The notes under the pieces were generated by a model, which saw only the letters and a list, made by a program, of their open reading frames with translations, was not told the origin of the DNA and made no database searches. A stretch of DNA of 64,000 nucleotides, from assembly GCA_002399405.1 (NCBI GenBank), contig DHDP01000002.1:186001-250000 (forward strand). Direction: 5' to 3'. A program made the position numbers and the translations under genes. The first letter of the stretch is position 1. The number at the start of each line of letters is the position of its first letter. The DNA comes from Treponema sp. UBA4873. Its GTDB lineage: Bacteria > Spirochaetota > Spirochaetia > Treponematales > Treponemataceae. Of this stretch, positions 44,210-53,078 are shown piece by piece.

Positions 44210-45775
44210 CTATTCCTCAAAAATTGAAAGTAGATCATCTACAACAGTTTTAAGATTCTTAAATACTTTCTTCAATGTTTCATTATCCATAACACAGATA
44301 GCATCACAGCATTCCATTTTTTTGAATTCTGCTATCTTAGAATTATCACCATAATCACCTTCCTTTTCTTTATATGAATAAAAACTCGTTAAATCGATAT
44401 CATCCAAAATAAGCGCATTCTCTATTCCTTTCTTCATTGATTTGCTACTTTCATACGAAGGAATAGCTTTTGTAAATACATTGTTTTGTTGTGTTGCATG
44501 CTTATTCGTATCACAATCAAATAAACATACATTTTTAATAGGTAAATTTCGTCCAACAAGAAATGCTACAGCTTTGTTAAGCGCGTCTTTCCCGGTATTT
44601 GCTTCCTGTCCTGAATCGTCAATATAACCGATCCATTTGAATTGAAAAGGTATATCAAGATATCCGAATACCTCAAGAACTTTATCAAAATATTTTTCAT
44701 CAGTGCGTCCTTCAAGGTACACAGTCGATTTTTCGGCAGAAAAACCACGAATCGAGAAGGCATCATGAATGACTTCGAGAGAATTACATCTATAATATTC
44801 CGGTTTGTCCTTCACAATAATCATTCCATTTACATCTCTTGCCATAACTATTACTTTGTCATTTTTACGGTTATCGTTATGAATAATAAAAGGTGAATGT
44901 GTAACGACAAAAAGTTGAGAAGTCTGGATTCCATGAGTATCGGTAAAGATGCCTTTATAATAATCCATTATTTTCGACTGCCAGACCGGATGAAGACTTA
45001 TTTCAGGTTCATCAATAAAAACAAATGCCCCTCTGAGAGCATTGATATCTTTCAGTAAAAAACAACCTCTGTATACAATCTGTTTTTCTCCAGAACTTAG
45101 ACCTTCAATAGAAAAATCAATTCCATTTTTTTTAAATATAATTGATTTATGTCCTCCTTCATTCTCTATACGGTCATATGTCATATTTTCGAACATCATA
45201 CTAAATGCTTGTTTGAATCTGGACATTCTTTCAGAAATTTCAATAGTATTTGTATCCGTTTTATGTTCCTTTGCAAGTCTATATGCTCTTGATAAATCTG
45301 CATCGTCAAGTGCCTGAATATCGATTAACAGTTGATTTGTCCGTTGTGGTAAATCATTACCGGAACGTCGACTTCCTTTTTCTGAATCAAGAGAAAGGCT
45401 GGTTACCGTATTAACTTGTGCTGAATGAAAATTAATATCTACATCTGAATATATACCGAAAAGCTTACTATTCATTTCATTCGAGACATTTTCTCCTTTG
45501 GAATTGAAAAAATTGTCTCTAAAACTACTTACTGATAACCATTCGTGTTCTAACCGGACTAAACCTGTATCTGTTTCGAATTCTATAGTAACACTAGGAT
45601 AGTTTTGTCGGCTTACTACTCTAAATAGACTATCAATAATCGTACTTTTCCCAGTCCCGTTTTCACCGGCAAAAATAACTGTATTAACAGCCTTGCCGGA
45701 ACTATCACAGAAATCGAGATTCAGATTCTGCAGTACAGGATGATTCTTAAAGCTTATCTTTCTTATTTTATTCAT
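44210..45775 (-). CDS. OLD-like ABC ATPase with C-terminal TOPRIM domain
   Basis: 521 residues. Walker A GENGTGKST (37-45), signature LSSGEKQ (226-232), Walker B FVFIDEPEISLHP (251-263) and switch THSP (293-296) define an ABC-type ATPase domain. It is followed by a TOPRIM-like segment with Glu355 in VYLEGRTDEKY and Asp420/Asp422 in CLFDCDTN. This is the layout of class-1 OLD nucleases and related single-gene phage-defence effectors. About 190 bases separate it from hamB and 200 from the ATPase/protease pair, so it is probably its own unit. Confidence 0.78.
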   Translation of the reverse strand: MNKIRKISFKNHPVLQNLNLDFCDSSGKAVNTVIFAGENGTGKSTIIDSLFRVVSRQNYPSVTIEFETDTGLVRLEHEWLSVSSFRDNFFNSKGENVSNEMNSKLFGIYSDVDINFHSAQVNTVTSLSLDSEKGSRRSGNDLPQRTNQLLIDIQALDDADLSRAYRLAKEHKTDTNTIEISERMSRFKQAFSMMFENMTYDRIENEGGHKSIIFKKNGIDFSIEGLSSGEKQIVYRGCFLLKDINALRGAFVFIDEPEISLHPVWQSKIMDYYKGIFTDTHGIQTSQLFVVTHSPFIIHNDNRKNDKVIVMARDVNGMIIVKDKPEYYRCNSLEVIHDAFSIRGFSAEKSTVYLEGRTDEKYFDKVLEVFGYLDIPFQFKWIGYIDDSGQEANTGKDALNKAVAFLVGRNLPIKNVCLFDCDTNKHATQQNNVFTKAIPSYESSKSMKKGIENALILDDIDLTSFYSYKEKEGDYGDNSKIAEFKKMECCDAICVMDNETLKKVFKNLKTVVDDLLSIFEE

Positions 45776-45966
45776 TTTTTTCCCTTCTGTTTTTTAATTT
45801 TGCTGCTGCCTTTATCTATGGAAATGTCAATATCAGTGAAACCTCACCTTCTTACTAAATTTTTCTAAGCAACTGTTTCCTATTCAATATACTTTTATCT
45901 GAATATTGTTAAAACAGGACTTACTTCATAAGAGTCTTTTTTCCAGTATTGCTAAAATATACATAA

Positions 45967-48900
45967 TCAATTCACCAGTCTCTCATATACAGTCTCATAA
46001 TATGATGGGTACGTTTTTAAAACCGTAGAAACAGAATCTTTATACCTCAATAGGTACATGTGCAATATATCCTTATCATTTGAAGATGGAACACAATTTG
46101 CAATTTTCTGAGCAATAATTCTGTCACAAAAACCAAATTCATAAATAAAAATTGATTCTATCGTTGGTAATCCATACTTAAGCTGCTTTTGAAATAGCTG
46201 TAACCTCTGTATTGTTTTTTCTGAATCACCAATTTCTAAGGAGGCAAATAACTCTGTCAATGCATTGATGAAAACTGCTCCATTATAACCTAACCCATTT
46301 TCAAGCATACTTATACATTGTTCCTGTTTTATAAAAAACCGACCTATCTTTTCCTTAGAAAGTATTTTAAATATTTCGGGATATGATTTGCCAGCTAACC
46401 AAGCTAATACAGCCTGTCGTAATTTCTCTTTGTTCGGATAGTTATCAAAACAGGCATGTATATTTTCTTTAGATAGAGAATCCCATAGTACATTCAAAAA
46501 ATCTTCGTACGAATTACAGCTTGAAATTTCTTCATTCTCGGTCTTAACAAACTTTTTTAATTGCAAAGACTTATTTAATCCATGTAAAGTTTTTGCATAT
46601 ACAGACAGTTCTGCAACATCAGGTATCTTTTTAAGTATATTATCACTAATGGTAGTAAACAGATTTATTATCTCGTTTTTCTGTTCATCAGAAGCCAGTT
46701 TATATGCCAAAGTCGATTTCGCAATATTTTCAACGACTATCGGCTGGAGAGATTCACCCAGCATCATCAGAAAATTTTCTATTTTTTCGATTAACCTGAA
46801 CTTCATTTCTATAAATTTCTTTATCCCATCTATTTGAAAGGCTGGATATTTTTCCGTAAAGGATCGTGCAATTTCTTGAGCTGTACTTGAAAAATATAAA
46901 CTTGCCAATAAAGATAGATTCTCATACAATTTAACAGGCTCTCCATCTGCATCTTTAAGAGGTTCAAATATACTTAAAAGAGAGCTGGTACAATTCTCTG
47001 CCAATTCAGGATTCAGCAAACCCTTCGTTTTATTCCATAAATAAGAATTCTTCTTATTAATTTCTGGATTAGTAAATATAATACATCCTTCGGTAAGTTT
47101 TCCCGCTCTTCCGACACGACCAATTAGATTATGAAAATCTCTAACACTAATAGAATCTCTTCCTTGTTGAGTGGTCGGAATAAATAAATATTTAATAGGG
47201 AGATTCACACCTTGTGCCAATGTTGATGTACAGACAATGAAATTAATCAAGGACTCATGCAGCGCATATTCTATAGCCATTCTGATACCATGCGGAACAT
47301 CCGCATGATGAGGAAACATTCCCAGTAGAGATGCTTTATATATGAAGGATTCTGAGCCTAAATTATCCTTAATAAGATGTATAAGTTTCTTTAATTCCTC
47401 TTTATCACAATTATTAGAGGGTTTTAGATAATCACTCTGTCTGGAATATAATTCCTTTACCGCCTGTTCTAAAATAGAATTAGCAGTATTCTTTTTCCCA
47501 CAGAATATAGCAACACTGTCGTTTTGGGACATTTTAATTCCAAGATACAAAGCTATCGACTTACTATCATTTTTATCTGGAAAATATCTTTTTTTTCTTT
47601 CTTTCCTTTTTTTAGGTAGTTCTACTACAGGGATAACTTTTGGAACATATCCAGTATCTTCATCTGGATTATTATATTCAACAAATAGAATTTGTCCCTG
47701 TCCATAATCAAAATTTACAAAACCGATAGAACGTTGCGTTGGAAGAGACTTTACTCCCGAAACAACTTTATCATCAGTTGACAACCAGTCAGCTATTTGA
47801 GCTGCATTATGTATTACGGCGGATATCAATATCTTTTGACTATTTTCCGGCAGAAGTCTTTTTAACTCTGTTAACAACAATTCATAAGTAACGCCTCTCT
47901 CACCTGTATCAAATTGATGCCCTTCATCAAATATTATCAATCCAATACGTGAAGCAAAATCCTGCCGTTGAGAAAGAAGATAATACAGTTTTTCCGGCGT
48001 AAGAATGATTATATGTTTTTTTTCTTCAGTATCAAACACAGATAGTCCCGAATCGTCAAAAGCATCATTAATCTCGTCAATAGATATATTACTTTCTCTT
48101 GCAAAAGATTTATAAAAATCATTCTGAATCTCATGACATAGTGCTCGGAAAGGTGCCACAACAACTGCTATGTCTGTTCTATTTGATAAAAAAGCGCTTC
48201 GTATTATTATTTCCGTTGACTTTGTTTTACCAGCACTGGTAGGCATTTGTATAACAGCAGATTGGCCTTTAAACACACCTTCTTTTCCAAGTAATATCTG
48301 TGCTGGCCATAATTCCTTAATAAAGTTATATTTTTTTATTGTAGGACTCCACAAACTTTTCCCTAAATCAGAAAAAAGCGGCAAATTCTGCCAGCAGGAG
48401 TTATTTACTTTCTTGATTATTATTGCACAAAGTAAATCACAAAAAAATAATTCTCGTGCACTACCCTGTTTATAAACACATGACCTTAGTTTTTTGCAAT
48501 TATCAATAAGGTTTCCTTCAATTCCATTATTAAAAAAATTACAGACAGAACTTGTAATGGGTGTTATATAGTTTGAATATACAGAATCTGGCAACGACAA
48601 ATTTTTAGAAAAATCGTCTTTCAAAAGCCAGTATAGTGCCGTTTCCAATCGTTCTGAGTCTAAATTCAAGGTTTCTAACTCTATTTTATTTACAAGAACT
48701 TGTGTACTACCTGGTAAATTGCACATATAATAAGCGGTAGCACCAACAAGTAAAAGATATGGATCAAGGAAATAAGACCTTTCTGTATTTTTGTAATTAT
48801 CAAGAAAAACGGCACAAAATCTTAATTCTTCTTCTTGAATTTTTGTTCTATCAAAATCAGGATTTTCCGACATATATGCGACTGCTAAATCACCCATCAT

Positions 48901-49041
48901 TCCGATTACTAACGAAAATAATTCTTCAGGTTTTTTAGGTAGCATAATATCTCTTTCTTCTTTCGGAACATTGAATTCAATCATTTTAGCAATTGATTGC
49001 GTATATTTAAGAACTTTTTTTGATTCTGTTTCAGGCTTCAT
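45967..49041 (-). CDS. hamB: Hachiman helicase HamB
   Basis: 1024 residues from the ATG at 49041, preceded by GAGAGGGCTGCTC and overlapping the hamA stop by 11 bases; a start 5 codons earlier is possible. Superfamily-2 helicase: Walker A QMPTSAGKTKS, motif II IFDEGHQ, motif III-like LISAV, motif V STLAQGVNLP and motif VI NLIGRVGRAG. A long C-terminal helical region follows. In Hachiman, HamB senses or unwinds damaged or foreign DNA and licenses HamA. AT-rich compared with hsdM/hsdR. Confidence 0.88.
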   Translation of the reverse strand: MKPETESKKVLKYTQSIAKMIEFNVPKEERDIMLPKKPEELFSLVIGMMGDLAVAYMSENPDFDRTKIQEEELRFCAVFLDNYKNTERSYFLDPYLLLVGATAYYMCNLPGSTQVLVNKIELETLNLDSERLETALYWLLKDDFSKNLSLPDSVYSNYITPITSSVCNFFNNGIEGNLIDNCKKLRSCVYKQGSARELFFCDLLCAIIIKKVNNSCWQNLPLFSDLGKSLWSPTIKKYNFIKELWPAQILLGKEGVFKGQSAVIQMPTSAGKTKSTEIIIRSAFLSNRTDIAVVVAPFRALCHEIQNDFYKSFARESNISIDEINDAFDDSGLSVFDTEEKKHIIILTPEKLYYLLSQRQDFASRIGLIIFDEGHQFDTGERGVTYELLLTELKRLLPENSQKILISAVIHNAAQIADWLSTDDKVVSGVKSLPTQRSIGFVNFDYGQGQILFVEYNNPDEDTGYVPKVIPVVELPKKRKERKKRYFPDKNDSKSIALYLGIKMSQNDSVAIFCGKKNTANSILEQAVKELYSRQSDYLKPSNNCDKEELKKLIHLIKDNLGSESFIYKASLLGMFPHHADVPHGIRMAIEYALHESLINFIVCTSTLAQGVNLPIKYLFIPTTQQGRDSISVRDFHNLIGRVGRAGKLTEGCIIFTNPEINKKNSYLWNKTKGLLNPELAENCTSSLLSIFEPLKDADGEPVKLYENLSLLASLYFSSTAQEIARSFTEKYPAFQIDGIKKFIEMKFRLIEKIENFLMMLGESLQPIVVENIAKSTLAYKLASDEQKNEIINLFTTISDNILKKIPDVAELSVYAKTLHGLNKSLQLKKFVKTENEEISSCNSYEDFLNVLWDSLSKENIHACFDNYPNKEKLRQAVLAWLAGKSYPEIFKILSKEKIGRFFIKQEQCISMLENGLGYNGAVFINALTELFASLEIGDSEKTIQRLQLFQKQLKYGLPTIESIFIYEFGFCDRIIAQKIANCVPSSNDKDILHMYLLRYKDSVSTVLKTYPSYYETVYERLVN

Positions 49042-49846
49042 GAGCAGCCCTCTCATATAAAGAGTGTACTAACTGCATCATATTTTTTCCATGTATGATG
49101 ATTAAACGCAAGTTATCTCTTTCTGTGTGATCTTGACAGTCTGTTAAAATTATTCTCCCTTCATCATATACGGAATCAGAAAATAATGCAGCAGCAGCAT
49201 ATTCTTCTAAATATTTATTATCTAATGGATTCTGAAAGCGCTTTATTATATCTGCTAATTTTTCGTTTCCTTCATTTATATATCTGCGTTTTATCGCATT
49301 TAATGATTCACCTTTCCTTGTAGGATCTTTATTTGAATCATCAACAGCATCTTGTAATCTGTCTTCTGCTTCTTTCCCAGAAAATTGAGCTTTCACTTCC
49401 GTTACTAGTAATTCGTCTTTTGGGGAAAAATCTTTATCGGACGCTAGTTTTATTGCAAGAACATCACTGCCCTGCGTTGAACTATTTCTTGTAGTTTTAT
49501 TATCATATCTTGTACGCGGCACCCAGTAATCTTCTAAATATTCAAGTAAATCTGCAATTAACAATTCTCCGAAATCACCGCTTCTAGTAGCAGGTCCAAA
49601 ATTTTCAGTTTTATCTGGAAAAATCCGATTTAATAAGTACTCTTCTCTAGTTTTGCCAAATTGATCGCCATCTCTATATTCATCAATATATTTATCATCA
49701 CAATACTGATTTCTAAAATGCGTCGCCCAATCAGATAAAACTGTATTATCAAGCTGATAATTAAATTCCCAAATTTCAATAGCCTTACCATCAGCAGAGG
49801 TTAAAATCTTATCTAACCTTTTAAACCATTTCAAATATTGTGGCAT
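49031..49846 (-). CDS. hamA: Hachiman nuclease HamA (DUF1837)
   Basis: 271 residues. The DUF1837 core carries a PD-(D/E)xK-like set: Glu94 in SGDFGELLIADLLEY, Asp128 in TQGSDVLAIKL, and Glu150/Lys152 in LLVTEVKAQ. The N-terminal part is the HamB-binding portion in known complexes. The start codon lies inside the last codons of hsdS (16-base overlap, other frame) and the end overlaps hamB, so hsdS-hamA-hamB are translated as one coupled unit. Gene order hamA-hamB is as in known Hachiman loci. Confidence 0.88.
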   Translation of the reverse strand: MPQYLKWFKRLDKILTSADGKAIEIWEFNYQLDNTVLSDWATHFRNQYCDDKYIDEYRDGDQFGKTREEYLLNRIFPDKTENFGPATRSGDFGELLIADLLEYLEDYWVPRTRYDNKTTRNSSTQGSDVLAIKLASDKDFSPKDELLVTEVKAQFSGKEAEDRLQDAVDDSNKDPTRKGESLNAIKRRYINEGNEKLADIIKRFQNPLDNKYLEEYAAAALFSDSVYDEGRIILTDCQDHTERDNLRLIIIHGKNMMQLVHSLYERAAHEA

Positions 49847-51135
49847 ATCTCCCTCTTTCCCGTGACGCTTTCATAAATCAACGACTTCTTATACTGCTTA
49901 AGTTTATCCACTATCTGAGTCTTTACCATAATTGTTGTATTTACAGAATTACACTTATCTTCAAGAAAATCGATAATCTTTTTCTGTTCATCCTCTGATG
50001 GAATAAAAAGAGGACAATTCCGAACAAAATCCGGTGAAACTCTTTTTAATCCTCCGACACCAGTCATCGTTGCACAAGCCTGCTGTTTAAAAATTGTATT
50101 CTGCAACCAGTAAAAAAGAAATTTGGTTTCAATAGCTCTCGCGCGAATGATAAACAATTCTGAACTGCCGTAGCCGAAACCGTTATGCAAATCTTTCATT
50201 ATTGCTATATTACCGTTTTCAAAACATGGTGTGACTTTTGCAAAGGCTATATCATTTTCTTCGTACGGGGTATAGGAACTGTTATAACTTGAAAAAGGCC
50301 CTTCTCGATTTTCAAATTCACCGGATCTAATGCATTCCATAGGAGTACACGTAACAATATCATCCGACTTAAAAGAAGTAACGTCACAATATGGCTCAAA
50401 ATCAGAACAATACTTAATATGTGATTTTTTCCACTCTTCCGGTATCTCCCCGATCCAGTCGATCCCGCTCGGCTTCATCTTTGCGTTTTTATCCAGCCCC
50501 TTGGTAACCGCATCGGTAATAACTGACTGCTTGTATATCTTCAGTTTTTCAATGATTTGTTTCTCCGCTTCTATCGCCTTATCAATCGCAGCACATTTTT
50601 TGTCGAGATAATCTGCAATTGTTTGCTGTTCACCTATTGAAGGAACCGGAATTATATAATCTGACAAATCTGTTGTAGACAATTCCATGAAAGTTGTTCC
50701 GCGGCCTAGCATATTAAATATTGCAGATTGAATAGTTAAGTAATAATAGTAATACTCATAATTAGTATTGGCAGTTCGTATTTTTAAGGACTTACATCCC
50801 TGATTTGTACATAATTCACAACCTGAAATGCAAACTTGTCCAATTGGTGCTCTTGTAGATAGTATGAGACTATTCTTAGGTATTAATTCTGTACCACAGG
50901 ATTGATAACCTGCCGCTGTTATTTTACGAATAGATTCTGTTATTATTTTATTCGATTCACTCATTTCTGCAGGGGTAATCCAATTGATATTTCCATTCCA
51001 GTATTTTAATTCATCGCTTTTTGGTGTAGCACCACAAATAATCGTAAAATAATATCTTATTTTTCCTATTTCCCACTCTTCCGGGATCTCCCCGATCCAC
51101 TCGATCCCGCTGTCTTTCATTTTGCGTTGTGTCAT
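49831..51135 (-). CDS. hsdS: Type I restriction specificity subunit HsdS
   Basis: 434 residues with the two-half layout: each half opens with M-K-x-S-G-I-x-W-I-G-E-I-P-E-E-W (residues 6-21 and near 219), followed by a target-recognition domain and a coiled helix (CAAIDKAIEAEKQIIEKLK; DKLKQYKKSLI). The recognition domains are AT-rich, whereas the conserved helices are GC-richer and share long DNA repeats. HsdS sets the target sequence of the HsdRMS complex. 193 bases downstream of hsdM; overlaps hamA. Confidence 0.88.
   Translation of the reverse strand: MTQRKMKDSGIEWIGEIPEEWEIGKIRYYFTIICGATPKSDELKYWNGNINWITPAEMSESNKIITESIRKITAAGYQSCGTELIPKNSLILSTRAPIGQVCISGCELCTNQGCKSLKIRTANTNYEYYYYYLTIQSAIFNMLGRGTTFMELSTTDLSDYIIPVPSIGEQQTIADYLDKKCAAIDKAIEAEKQIIEKLKIYKQSVITDAVTKGLDKNAKMKPSGIDWIGEIPEEWKKSHIKYCSDFEPYCDVTSFKSDDIVTCTPMECIRSGEFENREGPFSSYNSSYTPYEENDIAFAKVTPCFENGNIAIMKDLHNGFGYGSSELFIIRARAIETKFLFYWLQNTIFKQQACATMTGVGGLKRVSPDFVRNCPLFIPSEDEQKKIIDFLEDKCNSVNTTIMVKTQIVDKLKQYKKSLIYESVTGKREICHNI
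50431..50478 (-). repeat. Internal hsdS repeat, copy 1 (pairs with 51073-51120)
   Basis: A 48-base stretch encoding SG-x-x-W-I-G-E-I-P-E-E-W is about 42/48 identical to 51073-51120 at the gene's 5' end. Such repeats let recognition domains be exchanged by recombination. Confidence 0.7.
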
Positions 51136-51328
51136 ACAGCTGCCTCCCGTATGGAAAAGTACAGCTGCCGGGAAGCGGCAGTTTTATTTTGTGTAGAAGC
51201 GTACTCGGACAAAAAAAGAACCCCGCTGGGTGCGCATATACAAAAGCATAGAGGCGTGCAGGGTCTTCTTAGCTGTAAGATACCATGACACAGGAGAATC
51301 GGCAAGTGCGAAAGATTTGTTATGCGCT

Positions 51329-53074
51329 TCATTCCCCGAACACCTCGCCGAGTGCCGCTTCCGCTTCTTTTTCCAGCTGCAGGATGTCCGCTTTTACGTC
51401 GTCGGCTTTTGCAGGCGGTTCGTACTTGTAGAAATAGCGTGTAAAGGGAATCTCGTAACCGGTCTTCGTCTTCGACTCGTCGATCCACGCGTCGGGAGCG
51501 AACGGCAGTACTTCGCGCTTAAAATACTCGCGGATGTCTTCCTTGAGTGGAACGTTCTCGGTATTGCGCTTGTCGGAATCAGCCTGAACCGTTCCCTTCT
51601 TTTCAACAGGCTTGCCGTTTTTGGTGAGCAGCGGACGTTCCACCGTAATCTTTCGGTAGCCGAAGTCGCTCGTGTCGAATATCTTACTGATATCCGACTC
51701 TTTAAACGATTTGTATGTCTGTACGATCGTCTGTATGTCTTTTTCGCCGATGTCGTTCCGTTTGCTGCCGAGCGCCTTGCGACGCTTTTCAAAAAGGCCG
51801 TTCGCGTTGATAAGCTGTACTTTCCCCTTGCGTTTTTTGTCCTTTGCGTAATTGAACACCCAGATATAGGTCGCTATGCCGGTATTGTAAAAGATGTCGT
51901 TCGGGAGCGCGATGATTGCCTCGAGAATATCGTGTTCAAGCACATACCGCCGTATTTCGGACGGACCGCTTCCGGCATCGCCGCTGAACAGCGGTGAACC
52001 GTTGTGAATCACCGCGCCCTTGCCGTGCTCTCTGTCGAGCTTTGAATAGACCGTCTGCATGAAAAGCATTTGACTGTCGCCGATTGCGGGAAGGCCTGCA
52101 GCAAACCGCCCTTCTGCACCTTTGCGCGCTTCCTTTTCCACCGCGTCGCGCTCGTTCTTCCACGGCCTGCCGAACGGCGGATTTGAAAGAATGTAGTCGA
52201 ACGTAACGCCGGGAAGCTGATCGTCCGAAAGCGTATTGGCGCAGAAAATATTGTCCGCATCCCTGCCGGAATCGATGTCGCTCTTAATCAGAATATCCGC
52301 CTTGCAGATGGCGTACGTTTCGTCCTGTATTTCCTGACCGTAACAGTCGAGCGTGACCGGGCTGCCGCTTTTCTTGAGATATTCCGTCGCCACCGAAAGC
52401 ATACCGCCCGTTCCGCACGCCGGATCGTAAAGCATCTTCGTCGCTTTCACCTTGTTCCGGACGTCTTCGTCGTTGCAGAACAGAATCTGCGCCATCAGCT
52501 CGATTACTTCGCGCGGCGTATAATGCTGCCCCGCATCCTCGTTGTCCTGCTCCGAAAATTTCCTGATAATCTCCTCAAAGACATAGCCCATCTCGATATT
52601 GCTGATTTTTTCCGGAGAGAAGTCACCCTTGTCGCCGACGAATTCTTCAAGCACATGAAAGAGAATGTTTTTTTCACTCATGCGTTCGATCTGTTTCTCA
52701 AAATCGAACTTTTCAAGAATCTCTTTTACGTTGCCGGAAAAACCTTTGAGATAATCCCGGAGATTGTTGTATACCTGATTCGGATTTGCAACGACATCCC
52801 TGAGCGTGAACTCCGAGATGTTGTAAAAACAGTGACTGGTTACTGCATACAGTTCGTCGTCGTACGAACCGAGGAATTTATTCTGCTTCTGCTTTTTCTC
52901 GTATAAAGCGCGTACCCTGTCGTGCGTCTTTTCAAGGATGCAGTCGAACCGCCTGATAACGGTCAGCGGCAGAATGACCAGCCGGTATTCCGACGGTTTA
53001 TAGCTCCCGGTCAGATTGTCCGCAATTGCCCATATCAGGTTAGCTTTCTCCGCTACGTTTGTTCCGATGCTCAT
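51329..53074 (-). CDS. hsdM: Type I restriction methyltransferase HsdM
   Basis: 581 residues. N-terminal HsdM bundle (ANLIWAIADNLTGSYKPSEY), then AGQHYTPREVIELM, SAM motif DPACGTGG (217-224) and catalytic NPPF (298-301), so an N6-adenine methyltransferase. GGAGGCAATTTAAATAT precedes the ATG, 4 bases after hsdR. It is clearly GC-richer than hsdS and hamAB. Unlike the remnant at 32629 it is complete. Confidence 0.92.
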   Translation of the reverse strand: MSIGTNVAEKANLIWAIADNLTGSYKPSEYRLVILPLTVIRRFDCILEKTHDRVRALYEKKQKQNKFLGSYDDELYAVTSHCFYNISEFTLRDVVANPNQVYNNLRDYLKGFSGNVKEILEKFDFEKQIERMSEKNILFHVLEEFVGDKGDFSPEKISNIEMGYVFEEIIRKFSEQDNEDAGQHYTPREVIELMAQILFCNDEDVRNKVKATKMLYDPACGTGGMLSVATEYLKKSGSPVTLDCYGQEIQDETYAICKADILIKSDIDSGRDADNIFCANTLSDDQLPGVTFDYILSNPPFGRPWKNERDAVEKEARKGAEGRFAAGLPAIGDSQMLFMQTVYSKLDREHGKGAVIHNGSPLFSGDAGSGPSEIRRYVLEHDILEAIIALPNDIFYNTGIATYIWVFNYAKDKKRKGKVQLINANGLFEKRRKALGSKRNDIGEKDIQTIVQTYKSFKESDISKIFDTSDFGYRKITVERPLLTKNGKPVEKKGTVQADSDKRNTENVPLKEDIREYFKREVLPFAPDAWIDESKTKTGYEIPFTRYFYKYEPPAKADDVKADILQLEKEAEAALGEVFGE

Positions 53075-53078
53075 ATAT

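Noticed and set aside
51132..51488. Extra small gene between hsdM and hsdS
   Set aside because: It runs in another frame through the end of hsdM, is Arg-rich in a shadow-like way and has no ribosome site.
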